From Bacteroidales bacterium M6 (lineage in GTDB: Bacteria > Bacteroidota > Bacteroidia > Bacteroidales > Muribaculaceae): DNA of 64,000 nt. Position 1 is the stretch's first letter, and the number at the start of each line of letters is the position of its first letter. The notes under the pieces are model-generated. The model was given only the letters and a program-made list of their open reading frames with translations. It was not told where the DNA came from and did not search any database. This document shows positions 24,953 to 33,049 of this stretch, one piece after another. Location of the stretch: assembly GCA_001689485.1 (NCBI GenBank), contig LUJQ01000066.1:55961-119960 (forward strand), written 5' to 3'. Made by a program: the position numbers and the translations under genes.

Positions 24953-27640
24953 TTAAATTTTATGTTTGCTTTTAAAGTGTCTGAGGGTCGCGTCCACAAT
25001 GCTTTCCTCGATATTGTTGATAGCGCCGGTAACGACGCTGGAATCTTCGCGCTCTTTCTGAATGATTTCAAGGATTCTCTCATCGATAGTATTCCGCGCC
25101 AAAAGATAGTAGCAGTTGACAGCGTTCTTCTGACCGTTGCGGTGGGCGCGGCATTCAGCCTGCTCGCAGTCCGAGGCGGTCCATGGAAATTCTATGAACA
25201 ATATCCTCGATGCCGCTGTCAAGGTGATTCCCACGCCGCCGGACTTATAGTTGAGAGCAATCAGCTTGCAGTCGGGGTCATTCTGGAACTTGTCGATAGC
25301 CGCCTGCTTCTTCTCCTGCGAATCGGAGCCGGTTACTGATACACTGCCGGGGAACGTAGCCATTATCTCTGACATTACCGATTTATGGAAAGCGAATACT
25401 ATTAGCTTGTCGCCGCCGTCGATGACATCGTGTATGAATTGTTTAGCTTCTTTCATCTTGCCACGGGCAGATATTTGACGCAGATGGTTAATCTGTACCA
25501 TAGCCGTAGCCTTGGCAGCACTCTTGAGAGTGGCATCAGAAGCAGACTCATATTCCACGAGATAGCGGATAAGGTCATTCTCAGCAAATTCATACTCCTT
25601 GCGGTTATCGATATCCACAGTGAGATATTGGCGGGTTTTCTCCGGGAGGTCTTTCAGAGCGATAGCTTTATCCCTTCGGAAGTAGCATATTTCCCATAGG
25701 CGGTAGTGTAGCTCATAGAGATTGGACGATTTATCCGGTCCTTGACAATAGCGTTCCTTGAATCGGGCGACTCCGCCGAAGTCGTCGAGGCGACGCATTA
25801 TCTGAAGCTGCTGAATCAGGTCAACGTTACTCGTTATGCGAGGTGTACCGGTCAGTAGCCACACGTATTCTTTGTTGGCACAGATAGCCTCCAGATATAT
25901 CGACCATAGCGCGGTGTCGTTGCAGCATCGATGGGATTCATCAATGATTACTGACTTGAACATGGCGGCTCTCTTATCGAGGACGATATTCTTGACGGTA
26001 GTCCGGCCTCGAACCCGGCTCACGAAATATTTCTTGACACTCTCATAGTTCGTGATGAAGATATTGCAGGTGCCGGTCTCCATGTGGCGATGCCATGTGT
26101 CTTTATTCTCATTGGAGAGAATCATAGCCTGCTTGCCGATGAACCTCTGAAACTCCCGTTGCCAAGTTACTTTCATCGTCGCCGGCGCCACCACAAGGCA
26201 AGGATAAGCCCGCGCAATCGAGACGGCCGCGATTGACTGGAATGTGTTGTGCGTCACAATAAAATCTCTCGTCAGATAGAGGTGCTCTTCATTATCTACA
26301 ACTATGCATCGGGATGATTCTTTTCCAGAGTGCTCTATGCTAGTGATAGTCTTATTTTTTCTGCACGTTCTTCCATACAGATAAACTCTGTAATTACCGA
26401 ATTTCTTTCCTTCATTGTTGTATGCGGACTCCCTGTATTCACATCGAGCCATGTAGCCCAATGAGCGTGCGACAAAAGCCACATCTTCTGCTAATTTTGG
26501 CGAGGCTGTGCTATATTCTATGAAATCAGTTTTCACGACATGCCCATCCGTATCTATCAAGCCCCGCAATAAATCCTGGCGATCTTGCACGGTTGAATAT
26601 TTATATACATCAGGGATATACTTGCGTTTAGATGTGATTCCAAATAGACCGAGCTCCCTCAAAGCCTCCGTCGTACTACTGGGTCGGTTGCCAATTTTGT
26701 TTTTTATGGTAAACGACATTCCGTCTTTCGTAAAACCACCTACAACGTCATTCGAGCCGACAATTCTTAGTTCGGAAACAACGGCGTCTCTGACGTTAAT
26801 ATTCGGCTTCGATATTCTTGTGCCATGCGCTGTAAGACATCCGTCGCCTATGATAACGCCAAGCACATACGGTGGAATAGGTAGATTCGCCGCACTTGAA
26901 AACTCTACCGGTCGGCATAACGGGATAGAATACTTGTAATTCTTTCGCGTTATATTATTTCGCTTATCTACCACCTCGTAGCATAGATCACCAATTATGT
27001 CCGAAAGTTGGAGCACTTTGTACCCACTTCCTCTCCGTTTCCAATTAGGCGTTATTACATTCCACAGATGCTCTAATCCACACCGGGTTTGCGTCCCATC
27101 GCTAAACCTGACTGTGTAGACATCTTTTATACCTTGCTCAAAGATATTGAGCACTTTTGCCGCTTTACCATCTGCGCCTACGACATTATCTCCGACTTTC
27201 AAGTCTCCCATGGGCACAAATCCATGAGGGGTTAGTATAGGCTCAGAGTAGGGCTGATCTTTGCCGAGACCCATATCGTCGCCGTTGAAACACCTCTTGT
27301 GGTCAACCATGTACTGAATCCCTTTCCTTTGATAGTCGTAGGGCTGAAGCTTCAGATGGGTAATTGGATATTGCAGGTCGGGCATTTTGTCGGGATAGCC
27401 CTGCACCTCCGCACGGTCGCCGACACGGCATACTGAAGATGCAAGCCGGCGCCGCACAGCATAATCACAGAATTCGCGGACGAATAGGCGGTCATGGAGA
27501 TTTACGCGCCAACATCTGTCGCGCATGATGAAGCGGGCAGACGGTATCTTCTGGATAAAGTATGCCAAAGCAGGGCTATTATAAAAATACAATTCATAAT
27601 AGCCCTCCGCGTCCTTCTCTATGAGGTATATTTCATTCAC
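24953..27640 (-). CDS. SNF2-family helicase containing an intein
   Basis: 895 aa as translated, 557 aa after removal of the 338-aa intein (residues 128-465). The start is GTG, overlapping the TerS-like gene by 8 nt. The N-terminal domain with RDRCWRVNLHDR resembles the substrate domain of SMARCAL1-like annealing helicases. Walker A is DMGLGK-T, split by the intein. After it come the DESH box, LTGTP, motif V GGVGITLTAAS and motif VI QAECRAHRNGQ. It is expected to be a DNA-dependent ATPase that remodels or anneals DNA. Phages use such proteins in replication restart or recombination. Confidence 0.9.
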   Translation of the reverse strand: MNEIYLIEKDAEGYYELYFYNSPALAYFIQKIPSARFIMRDRCWRVNLHDRLFVREFCDYAVRRRLASSVCRVGDRAEVQGYPDKMPDLQYPITHLKLQPYDYQRKGIQYMVDHKRCFNGDDMGLGKDQPYSEPILTPHGFVPMGDLKVGDNVVGADGKAAKVLNIFEQGIKDVYTVRFSDGTQTRCGLEHLWNVITPNWKRRGSGYKVLQLSDIIGDLCYEVVDKRNNITRKNYKYSIPLCRPVEFSSAANLPIPPYVLGVIIGDGCLTAHGTRISKPNINVRDAVVSELRIVGSNDVVGGFTKDGMSFTIKNKIGNRPSSTTEALRELGLFGITSKRKYIPDVYKYSTVQDRQDLLRGLIDTDGHVVKTDFIEYSTASPKLAEDVAFVARSLGYMARCEYRESAYNNEGKKFGNYRVYLYGRTCRKNKTITSIEHSGKESSRCIVVDNEEHLYLTRDFIVTHNTFQSIAAVSIARAYPCLVVAPATMKVTWQREFQRFIGKQAMILSNENKDTWHRHMETGTCNIFITNYESVKKYFVSRVRGRTTVKNIVLDKRAAMFKSVIIDESHRCCNDTALWSIYLEAICANKEYVWLLTGTPRITSNVDLIQQLQIMRRLDDFGGVARFKERYCQGPDKSSNLYELHYRLWEICYFRRDKAIALKDLPEKTRQYLTVDIDNRKEYEFAENDLIRYLVEYESASDATLKSAAKATAMVQINHLRQISARGKMKEAKQFIHDVIDGGDKLIVFAFHKSVMSEIMATFPGSVSVTGSDSQEKKQAAIDKFQNDPDCKLIALNYKSGGVGITLTAASRILFIEFPWTASDCEQAECRAHRNGQKNAVNCYYLLARNTIDERILEIIQKEREDSSVVTGAINNIEESIVDATLRHFKSKHKI
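26246..27259 (-). mobile_element. Class 3 intein with LAGLIDADG endonuclease
   Basis: 338 codons inserted in frame between Lys and Thr of the helicase Walker A motif. The first residues are DQPYSEP, with no Cys, Ser or Ala at position 1, so the canonical first step is not possible. The class 3 WCT set is present instead: Trp66 (HLW in block B, with His64), Cys318 (SRCIVVD, block F) and Thr336 before the terminal His337-Asn338. The +1 extein residue is Thr. Two LAGLIDADG motifs, LGVIIGDG (near 133-140) and LLRGLIDTDG (near 230-239), indicate an intact homing endonuclease. Class 3 inteins are known in SNF2 proteins such as that of Deinococcus. Confidence 0.88.
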
Positions 27641-28031
27641 GTTTTGCGTCGGGATCTCTTACGATGTTTATCACTGTTGGTAAAGGATTCTCAAGATTTA
27701 CATTCACGGATTCGCCGAAGCCCTCATCACGTCCAAGTGTTGACAGCAGATAACGGAGCATCTGTCCGTCGGGCTTCTCTTTCCAGCCAAGGATATGCCC
27801 GGTGGCCGGATCGATGTGTGGAACACCAAGAGCAACAATGCGGGCTGCATCGAGGCACTGGTCGAAGAGTTTCTTTCGGGAATCCTGCACAACGCTTTTG
27901 AATTCGCCGTCCTCTCGGACCCAGTTGTGGACTGTCTGCCGGGTCACACCGAGAAGACCGGCAGTCTGCGAGAGATTGCCGCCGGTCTTTCGGATGGCGT
28001 CTTCAAATTCGTCAAGAGAGGGTTTTCTCAT
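27633..28031 (-). CDS. Terminase small subunit-like HTH protein
   Basis: 132 aa. The N-terminal helix-turn-helix (NLSQTAGLLGVTRQTVHNW) is followed by a helical segment, as in many small terminase subunits and phage HTH_8-like proteins. It would bind the packaging site. The large subunit lies 3.2 kb downstream in the same operon, with the helicase and two HTH genes in between. Confidence 0.6.
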   Translation of the reverse strand: MRKPSLDEFEDAIRKTGGNLSQTAGLLGVTRQTVHNWVREDGEFKSVVQDSRKKLFDQCLDAARIVALGVPHIDPATGHILGWKEKPDGQMLRYLLSTLGRDEGFGESVNVNLENPLPTVINIVRDPDAKRE

Positions 28032-28043
28032 AACAGAATTGGT

Positions 28044-28514
28044 TTATTTATCGAAAAGTCCTAATTGGGATTGTGTAGGGGTTTGTGGCACACTGGGAAT
28101 TGACGCCAGCATATTCGCAAACTGCCAATTCCTGCAGGTGTTGAAGAGTTTGTTTCGGGCTTGCGGAAGATTCCAATTGATGTAGCTCGTATCAATGTGA
28201 ATCATTCGGGCATTGTTAATCTTGATTTTGACAAACTCGTTGTCAATCTCAATAGTCTGACCCACACTGCGGACAAAGGGAATATGGAGGTTTTTGTTCC
28301 AATTGAAATCCTTATCGACTCCGCAGAGATAGTAGAACCTGCTTTCTTCCAATTCCATGTTGGGAGGAAGAGACCGCATAAAGCCTTTGACACGTTTGTC
28401 ATTGTGCCCAAGAAGACTTTTCATGCAGTGCGTGTTGAGGTCTACTCCATAGACGTACCGCAACCATATTATTTTGTAGGTATTGCGGAAGTAGCAATAT
28501 TCTATTTCGACCAT
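28044..28514 (-). CDS. Hypothetical protein, paralogue of 12216-12722
   Basis: 156 aa, first gene of the late operon. The N-terminal W-x2-YV-x-G-x2-L-x2-HC motif, the later YYLCGV and NLHIPF, and an EIDN segment match the island protein at 12216-12722. It ends in QSQLGLFDK, like a clamp-binding QLxLF peptide, which fits the presence of clamp-like proteins in the phage. Function unknown. Confidence 0.6.
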   Translation of the reverse strand: MVEIEYCYFRNTYKIIWLRYVYGVDLNTHCMKSLLGHNDKRVKGFMRSLPPNMELEESRFYYLCGVDKDFNWNKNLHIPFVRSVGQTIEIDNEFVKIKINNARMIHIDTSYINWNLPQARNKLFNTCRNWQFANMLASIPSVPQTPTQSQLGLFDK

Positions 28515-28546
28515 TTTGTTTTTGATTAGTATCTTATTTGCAACTA

Positions 28547-28609
28547 CAAATACACTGAAATTTAATCAATTACGCAAATTTCAGCACGGATTTTTAATCC
28601 TATCTGCAA
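28547..28609 (-). promoter_or_regulatory. Promoter P4 of the late operon, variant type
   Basis: Minus strand: TTG, 20 bp, TGTATTTG, so the -7 element deviates from TAnnTTTG by one base. Boxes TAATCAATTACGCAA (28563-28577) and TAATCCTATCTGCAA (28595-28609) are 32 bp apart. It lacks the TAATCAnAAA stretch seen between -7 and -33 in the other phage promoters. The weaker -7 may make this promoter activator-dependent, as expected for structural genes. Confidence 0.65.
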
Positions 28610-28615
28610 GCCTTT

Positions 28616-30004
28616 TCAGGCGTTCTCGTCGGTCAGTCCGAAGAGAGGGAGAACGTCTCCCTGACGATTGTAGGACTGATTGTTAGGCAGGTTGAGATTG
28701 AACTCGTAGTTGATGGCAGCGATGTATTCCTCACGGGTCAGCTCACGAACCTTGTATGCTCCCCATCCCCAGTAGCCGGACTTGTTATACTGCATAAATG
28801 GCTCGAAGCCGAACCGGCCGAACATTGCCTGGACCTGCTCTTTCGTGAGGAACTTCTGGAAGAACCACTGTCCCTCCTGCATGAAGGCCGTCAGACCGTT
28901 CTCGTCGAAGAACTGAACCGTCGTGGTGCTGTCAACAGTGTTGCGTTTTGCCTTATATTGCTTCTCTGCAACCTCCTTTGAACGCCCGGAAACGAACACT
29001 TTGCCACCCATCTTCGTAAATAGATTGAGGCAAGTCAGAACTGCGTCCTCGGCAAACTGAGTGTTGACCGAGTTGAGTACCGCATCGCAGATAGTGTAAT
29101 CGAACACACCGCCGTCGTGTATGCCATTCTCTTTGATGTAGGCGATGAAAGCGTCTATCATTTCATGGCCCTTCGCAATGGAGATACCTTTCAGATTGTG
29201 ATTGAAGAACTCCAGGCCGATGGCATAGCGATATCCCAGCTCGCGGCGGAGCTTGTTGATGAACATAGCTTTGCCACAACCGAAGTCGAGTATCTTGACC
29301 TTGCGGCGGTCTTCTTTCTCCAGGTGAGGTACTACCTCGCGATATAGCACGGACCAGTCTATACCCTTATGACGTGGAGGCTGAGCGCGGCCCTGCATGA
29401 AATCAGCACGCTCGATGTGCTCATAGTTGAACACGCCGTAGTCTTTCTTGAAGTAGTAGTCGAAAATGGCTTTCTTCGCAGGATCGAGGAAATAGCAGTG
29501 AACGGGATAGCCGATTGTAGACGCGGCCTTGATGTAGTTGTTGCCGAACACAACCTCATTGCCACACACGATTGCACAGAGCGCGTCTCCATGCTTGACG
29601 ATTAGTCGGCAGATGTCTTTCACGATAGAAGCGTTGCACTCGGCGATTTTGAAGTCACTGACGGGCACGTCGTCATGGAATGTTCCCCATTCACGAGGAG
29701 ACAGACACTCACTGTGAGTTTCAGGTTCCAATTCTACACCGTTGTGAATCTGGTTGAATAGAATCTCCGACTCGATGTCAACGCCGCTGATGAAGTATGC
29801 CGGTGCTTCCGCGATACCTACAGCGGTAGCTGCCTTAGTACGCTGGTGGCCGGCAACAATCGTCATATTATCGCGATTGACGATAATCGGTAGAATGAAT
29901 CCCAGAGTCTTGAGGCTTCCTTGGAGTTCGACGAAAGCCTCTTCCGAGATTTTGCGGGGGTTGTAGGATGCGGGCTTTATGTCCGCGAATTTAACTCTTT
30001 CCAT
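28616..30004 (-). CDS. ParB-domain protein fused to a methyltransferase
   Basis: 462 aa. Residues 1-110 form a ParB/Srx domain (ASYNPRKISEEAF; IVAGHQRTKAA). The central part is of unknown type. From about residue 235 there is a Rossmann methyltransferase, with SAM motif I KILDFGCGKA and FDYTICDAVLNSV where motif IV would lie. The C-terminal tail is polar and ends in LFGLTDENA. ParB-methyltransferase fusions occur in phages and are suspected to act on DNA, but the target is unknown. It is downstream of two more ParB-like genes in the same operon. Confidence 0.8.
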   Translation of the reverse strand: MERVKFADIKPASYNPRKISEEAFVELQGSLKTLGFILPIIVNRDNMTIVAGHQRTKAATAVGIAEAPAYFISGVDIESEILFNQIHNGVELEPETHSECLSPREWGTFHDDVPVSDFKIAECNASIVKDICRLIVKHGDALCAIVCGNEVVFGNNYIKAASTIGYPVHCYFLDPAKKAIFDYYFKKDYGVFNYEHIERADFMQGRAQPPRHKGIDWSVLYREVVPHLEKEDRRKVKILDFGCGKAMFINKLRRELGYRYAIGLEFFNHNLKGISIAKGHEMIDAFIAYIKENGIHDGGVFDYTICDAVLNSVNTQFAEDAVLTCLNLFTKMGGKVFVSGRSKEVAEKQYKAKRNTVDSTTTVQFFDENGLTAFMQEGQWFFQKFLTKEQVQAMFGRFGFEPFMQYNKSGYWGWGAYKVRELTREEYIAAINYEFNLNLPNNQSYNRQGDVLPLFGLTDENA

Positions 30005-30027
30005 GTGCTTGAAATTAGAGATTGTTA

Positions 30028-30747
30028 TTAAGGCATTTCAAAAACTGTGTCGTCATCATCGCTTTCTTCTTCCTCTTCGGCCGCGCTATTCTCCAGCAAG
30101 CTCTTGACAAAGCCGAAGTTTACCCCGGTTTCGTCCACATAATCGTTGTAGCGATTCACGAGTGTGTCGTATTCTTCCTTGGTTACAGACACAACATTCT
30201 TGCCGAATGTAAGCATATTGATTTTCTTCGGAGTGGAGCCCTTGATTTTCGTCATTACGGTCTCATCCTCGTCGGGATTATAGAAAAGTCCCTCGTCGAA
30301 GCCGAAGTTTACGAGATTGATTTCGTCGTATATTTGCTGGAGTTTGCCATAATCAAACTCGCCGAACTCGTTATTATCTTTGATGATGAGTTCTTTCTCT
30401 TCCTCTTCGGACAAATCGGCGACTGTTACTTCGATGAGAGGATTTTCGACCCAGGCTTTCCAGTATTCGATTACGGCGTCGCGCTGCTTCTCGGTCAACT
30501 CCTGCCACTTCTCATTCTCTTGAAGAATTACCATCCAATCCATTGGAGTGGAAGTGAGAATTTCCTTGAGAATCGTAGTACGCTGGTTGCCGGCAAGCAC
30601 TACGTTATCCTTGTTGACAATGATGTCGCGGTATGTGAGCATCTTCGGAAAGAGCATGATGCTCTGCTGAAGACGGCGTTTCTGCCCTATGACAATCCTG
30701 CGGGGATTGATAGGGTTTATTGTCAGTTCTTTTAAGTCCTTTTTCAT
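30028..30747 (-). CDS. ParB-like nuclease-domain protein, 239 aa
   Basis: The N-terminal ParB/Srx domain has NPINPRRIVIGQKRR and VLAGNQRTTILKEIL. The rest is acidic, with several Glu/Asp runs at the C-terminus. It is related to the next gene (30744-31415): both share the pattern ELTEKQRDAVIEYW or SEEQTALLAFW, then AEEEKE-x-LVKDN. They overlap by 4 nt, which suggests an ancient tandem duplication. Confidence 0.75.
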   Translation of the reverse strand: MKKDLKELTINPINPRRIVIGQKRRLQQSIMLFPKMLTYRDIIVNKDNVVLAGNQRTTILKEILTSTPMDWMVILQENEKWQELTEKQRDAVIEYWKAWVENPLIEVTVADLSEEEEKELIIKDNNEFGEFDYGKLQQIYDEINLVNFGFDEGLFYNPDEDETVMTKIKGSTPKKINMLTFGKNVVSVTKEEYDTLVNRYNDYVDETGVNFGFVKSLLENSAAEEEEESDDDDTVFEMP

Positions 30748-31415
30748 TTGCCGAGAAGTAATGAGGTTAAAAATCCGTCGCTTATGCCTTCATGTTCCTC
30801 AAGATACTTCTCAAGGCGGGCACACAGTCCCTTGAATTCCTGATCGGTCATTTGGCACTCAACGTAGCCACACTTGAATTTCTCCGGGTATGTCTTCGTC
30901 AGGTCAAGGTTCTTGTCGTTAATCTTGTCGTCGTAGTCGTAGAGATTCCACGCAACGGCTCCGAGATAATCGCCGATAGCCTCACGCTCAAAATGACGCT
31001 TCATAATCTCGATGTCGTCTTCGCCGTAGTGGAGATTGTCTTTCACGAGAATTTCCTTTTCCTCCTCGGCTGAAATATCATCGAGTACCCGGACCGGCAC
31101 TACAGGTTTAGATTTCCATTTGGCCCAGAAAGCGAGCAGCGCGGTCTGCTCCTCCGATGTAGCCATTCGGAATTTCTTCTGATTGAACATGTAATCCTCG
31201 ATTTCGTTGTCATCGAGTTCGAGTATCTTGTTAAGACACTCTACGCGGCCGTTACCACCGATTATCACGTCGTCTTTGTTAATGAGTATAGGGCGAAGCT
31301 CAAGCATCTTCGGGAAAACCAGGATGCTCTCTATAAGCTTGCCCTCCATAAACTCGCTCATGGTACGCGGATTATCGGGATTGGCTTTTAGTTTTCGTAT
31401 ATCCTTTTTAGTCAT
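30744..31415 (-). CDS. ParB-like nuclease-domain protein, 223 aa
   Basis: First gene of the P5 operon. The ParB/Srx domain carries NPDNPRTMSEF and VIIGGNGRVECLNKI, where Gly-Asn-Gly replaces the usual GxxR spacing. The central IxxFW and EEEKEILVKDNLHYGE patterns match the next gene. No helix-turn-helix is evident, so it may act as a nucleotide-binding partner rather than a centromere binder. Confidence 0.7.
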   Translation of the reverse strand: MTKKDIRKLKANPDNPRTMSEFMEGKLIESILVFPKMLELRPILINKDDVIIGGNGRVECLNKILELDDNEIEDYMFNQKKFRMATSEEQTALLAFWAKWKSKPVVPVRVLDDISAEEEKEILVKDNLHYGEDDIEIMKRHFEREAIGDYLGAVAWNLYDYDDKINDKNLDLTKTYPEKFKCGYVECQMTDQEFKGLCARLEKYLEEHEGISDGFLTSLLLGK

Positions 31416-31440
31416 TGTATTTATGATAATTTCCTAAGCG

Positions 31441-31502
31441 CAAAGTTAATCAAAAATCGCGAGATGCGCAATTTATATGATTAAAAATAATCAATATGAT
31501 TA
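31441..31502 (-). promoter_or_regulatory. Phage promoter P5
   Basis: Minus strand: TTG, 20 bp, TAACTTTG. Only the outer box is clear (TAATCAATATGATTA, 31488-31502), here close to a palindrome. The proximal site keeps only GCAA. It drives the three-gene ParB operon, with about 19 nt between predicted start and ATG. Confidence 0.65.
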
Positions 31503-31508
31503 TTCGAG

Positions 31509-31568
31509 CTACCCACCCCGTGTTAGATTGCTGATTTTTCTCCTCAAAATGTTGATAATGCGCTGCAT
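31509..31568 (-). CDS. Candidate 19-aa basic peptide
   Basis: The frame MQRIINILRRKISNLTRGG is preceded by the 12-nt element TTAAATATCAAT (31587-31598, 18 nt before the ATG), which otherwise marks real gene starts in this phage. The peptide would be a basic amphipathic helix. A rightward promoter overlaps it on the other strand. Too short to confirm. Confidence 0.3.
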   Translation of the reverse strand: MQRIINILRRKISNLTRGG

Positions 31569-31582
31569 TTTTAGTACCTTTG
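31552..31582 (+). promoter_or_regulatory. Rightward promoter, possible small antisense RNA
   Basis: Plus strand: TTG (31552-31554), 20 bp, TACCTTTG (31575-31582), a consensus promoter. No plus-strand gene lies downstream. The transcript would contain GATGC ... GCATC (about 31610-31634) and then CGGATTTTTTG (31639-31649), so a roughly 60-nt terminated RNA is possible. Confidence 0.45.
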
Positions 31583-31659
31583 CAGCATTGATATTTAATT
31601 TTGAGTCCCTGATGCGTTCTTTAGGGAAAGCATCTTGTCGGATTTTTTGATTAAGTATC

Positions 31660-31896
31660 TTATTTGCATATGAGCGAGTTTGCCCGGGAGGGTAGACTCG
31701 TTTTTGTTGTGAAGGCAGTGCTTCCCCAGATGCTTTGGTTGGCCCTGCCGTCCATAATGAATCGGCCGCATTTATGAGCAAGTTCAGAGGTACCGCCGGC
31801 GCGTCTGGCGTCAGACTCCAGATACTCTTTACGAATACTGCATATCTCTTCATTTTTGCAGAATCCGCAAGCAACATAGTCATACTCGTCCCACAT
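31660..31896 (-). CDS. Cysteine-rich zinc-binding protein, 78 aa
   Basis: The N-terminal half has CGFCKNEEIC, then a later CGRF, suggesting a four-Cys metal site. The overlapping frame 31509-31883 is judged a shadow because it lacks these features. The stop codon lies inside the recurrent TGCAAATAAG box. It overlaps gene 31896-32264 by one base. Confidence 0.55.
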   Translation of the reverse strand: MWDEYDYVACGFCKNEEICSIRKEYLESDARRAGGTSELAHKCGRFIMDGRANQSIWGSTAFTTKTSLPSRANSLICK

Positions 31897-32264
31897 CAGC
31901 CATCTATTATTTTAAGCCACAGAAATGGCAGCCATACTTTCGTAAGTTTTATCCATAGCGAGCATTTTACAGACTTAGCATAGAAGTATGACCGCGAAAA
32001 CGGACCTCGACGGACACAAGCATTTAGATGGTGCTTGTATCCCAGTTCTTCCATGCGTTTCACACTTTCCGGCGCCACGGCTATCGACGGCACCGTCTTA
32101 TTGTGCCCGCAGCAGCTTCCGATGGTTTTCACCCCGTGATGGAGTAAATATATGACCTCATCAGCTATGCAGGCGTCGACCCATATCGGGTGCAGAAGGC
32201 TGGGATGATCAATCTCTATTTGATTGTCGTATGAGCCAACTGATACATTTTTACAATTACACAT
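31896..32264 (-). CDS. Hypothetical phage protein with CCGHNK motif, 122 aa
   Basis: A domain common in phages is visible: LHPIWVDACIADEVIYLL, then TIGSCCGHNK and APESVKRMEELGY. The invariant Cys-Cys-Gly-His and the early Cys suggest metal binding. The last 20 residues are hydrophobic-aromatic and less typical. Function unknown. Confidence 0.6.
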   Translation of the reverse strand: MCNCKNVSVGSYDNQIEIDHPSLLHPIWVDACIADEVIYLLHHGVKTIGSCCGHNKTVPSIAVAPESVKRMEELGYKHHLNACVRRGPFSRSYFYAKSVKCSLWIKLTKVWLPFLWLKIIDG

Positions 32265-32294
32265 ATCGTTTTTAAATTAAAAAGCCGATTTCTC

Positions 32295-32424
32295 GCCGTC
32301 TACTTCCCGCGACCTTCCGAGGCCATTGGTAGCTCGTACTGAAATTGCACTGGCGAGGACTTATGCGGTAGGTCTGTTCTTCCGTTCTGTGTAGGGCAAT
32401 CACTACCGGCAGAGTGTAGACGAC
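32295..32424 (-). other. Intergenic region with RNA secondary structure potential
   Basis: This 183-nt gap (32265-32447) lies between the ASCH gene and gene 31896-32264. Its outer arms GCCGTCTAC (about 32295-32303) and GTAGACGAC (32416-32424) pair over 9 bp with one G-U. Inside, CGGTAG (about 32366) pairs with CTACCG (about 32403), and a small GGCCT/AGGTC hairpin is present. It could be a structured untranslated RNA within the operon. No promoter was found for it. Confidence 0.4.
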
Positions 32425-32447
32425 TGATTTTTAGCGAGTGTTTCGGC

Positions 32448-32840
32448 TTAGTCGTTGATATATCCTTTATAATCCCACAATCCAAGCATACCCTTGACAT
32501 TGCATATCGGGCTGTCATATTTCTTTGGATTCGCCAATACCCAGTTGTAGACTCCTTTCTCGGCCCACTCTGAAGGATGGTTCATAACGCAGTCAACTAT
32601 ATCGACACTGCCAATGATGGCTCCGTTAGTGAATAGCCCTGGTGCGTACCGGCCGACTTCGACGTACTTTGCAAGAGCCGGAAGCGGATATGCTTCAAGT
32701 TCTCCGCGTGAACACGGCGTTTTCGATGTATGAATGAGTACTCGGCCACGGTATGCAGTCTTCCATGTGCGGTTCTCTACGTCCTTAATGCCGGCGATAA
32801 TGAGACCGGCCCACGGTTGCTTAATCGTTAGTGCTTTCAT
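32448..32840 (-). CDS. ASCH domain protein
   Basis: 130 aa. MKALTIKQPWAGLIIAGIKD, VENRTWKT and the AIIGSVDIVDC strand are the classic ASCH (PUA-like) signature. ASCH proteins bind or process RNA or modified nucleosides; some are nucleases and others coactivators. It overlaps the lipoprotein gene by 20 nt. The structured intergenic RNA directly downstream makes an RNA-related role attractive but unproven. Confidence 0.85.
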   Translation of the reverse strand: MKALTIKQPWAGLIIAGIKDVENRTWKTAYRGRVLIHTSKTPCSRGELEAYPLPALAKYVEVGRYAPGLFTNGAIIGSVDIVDCVMNHPSEWAEKGVYNWVLANPKKYDSPICNVKGMLGLWDYKGYIND

Positions 32841-33048
32841 CGTCCTTTACTGGAATTATAAGTGGATGCTGCCCAGCCATCATGCGCTCGTGCATTTCTA
32901 CATGGGCTCGCGGCACTTTATAGTGGCTCGGCTGTGGTTCACACACATTCTTCCCAGTGGAACATCCTCCGAGGGTCACGGCCAACAACATAGATGCGGC
33001 ACCATAACCACCGAGACGGCCAATGAGGTACGCTTTTTCTGATTTCAT
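32821..33048 (-). CDS. Small lipoprotein, 75 aa
   Basis: The ATG at 33048 (MKSEKAYLIG) gives a signal peptide ending in the lipobox LGGC (Cys near residue 28), followed by a polar mature part. A longer upstream frame has no support. Small phage lipoproteins can be outer-membrane spanins or superinfection-exclusion factors; no lysis genes lie nearby, so exclusion seems likelier. Confidence 0.6.
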   Translation of the reverse strand: MKSEKAYLIGRLGGYGAASMLLAVTLGGCSTGKNVCEPQPSHYKVPRAHVEMHERMMAGQHPLIIPVKDDESTND

Positions 33049-33049
33049 A

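Noticed and set aside
24539..25339. Plus-strand open frame of 266 codons
   Set aside because: Shadow of the HTH and helicase genes.
31569..31883. Longer version (124 codons) of the frame ending at 31509
   Set aside because: It overlaps the Cys-rich gene at 31660-31896, which has conserved metal ligands; only the last 19 codons have their own leader element.
32300..32518. 72-codon minus-strand frame across the structured gap
   Set aside because: It overlaps the end of the ASCH gene in another frame and has no start signal; a folded RNA explains the gap better.
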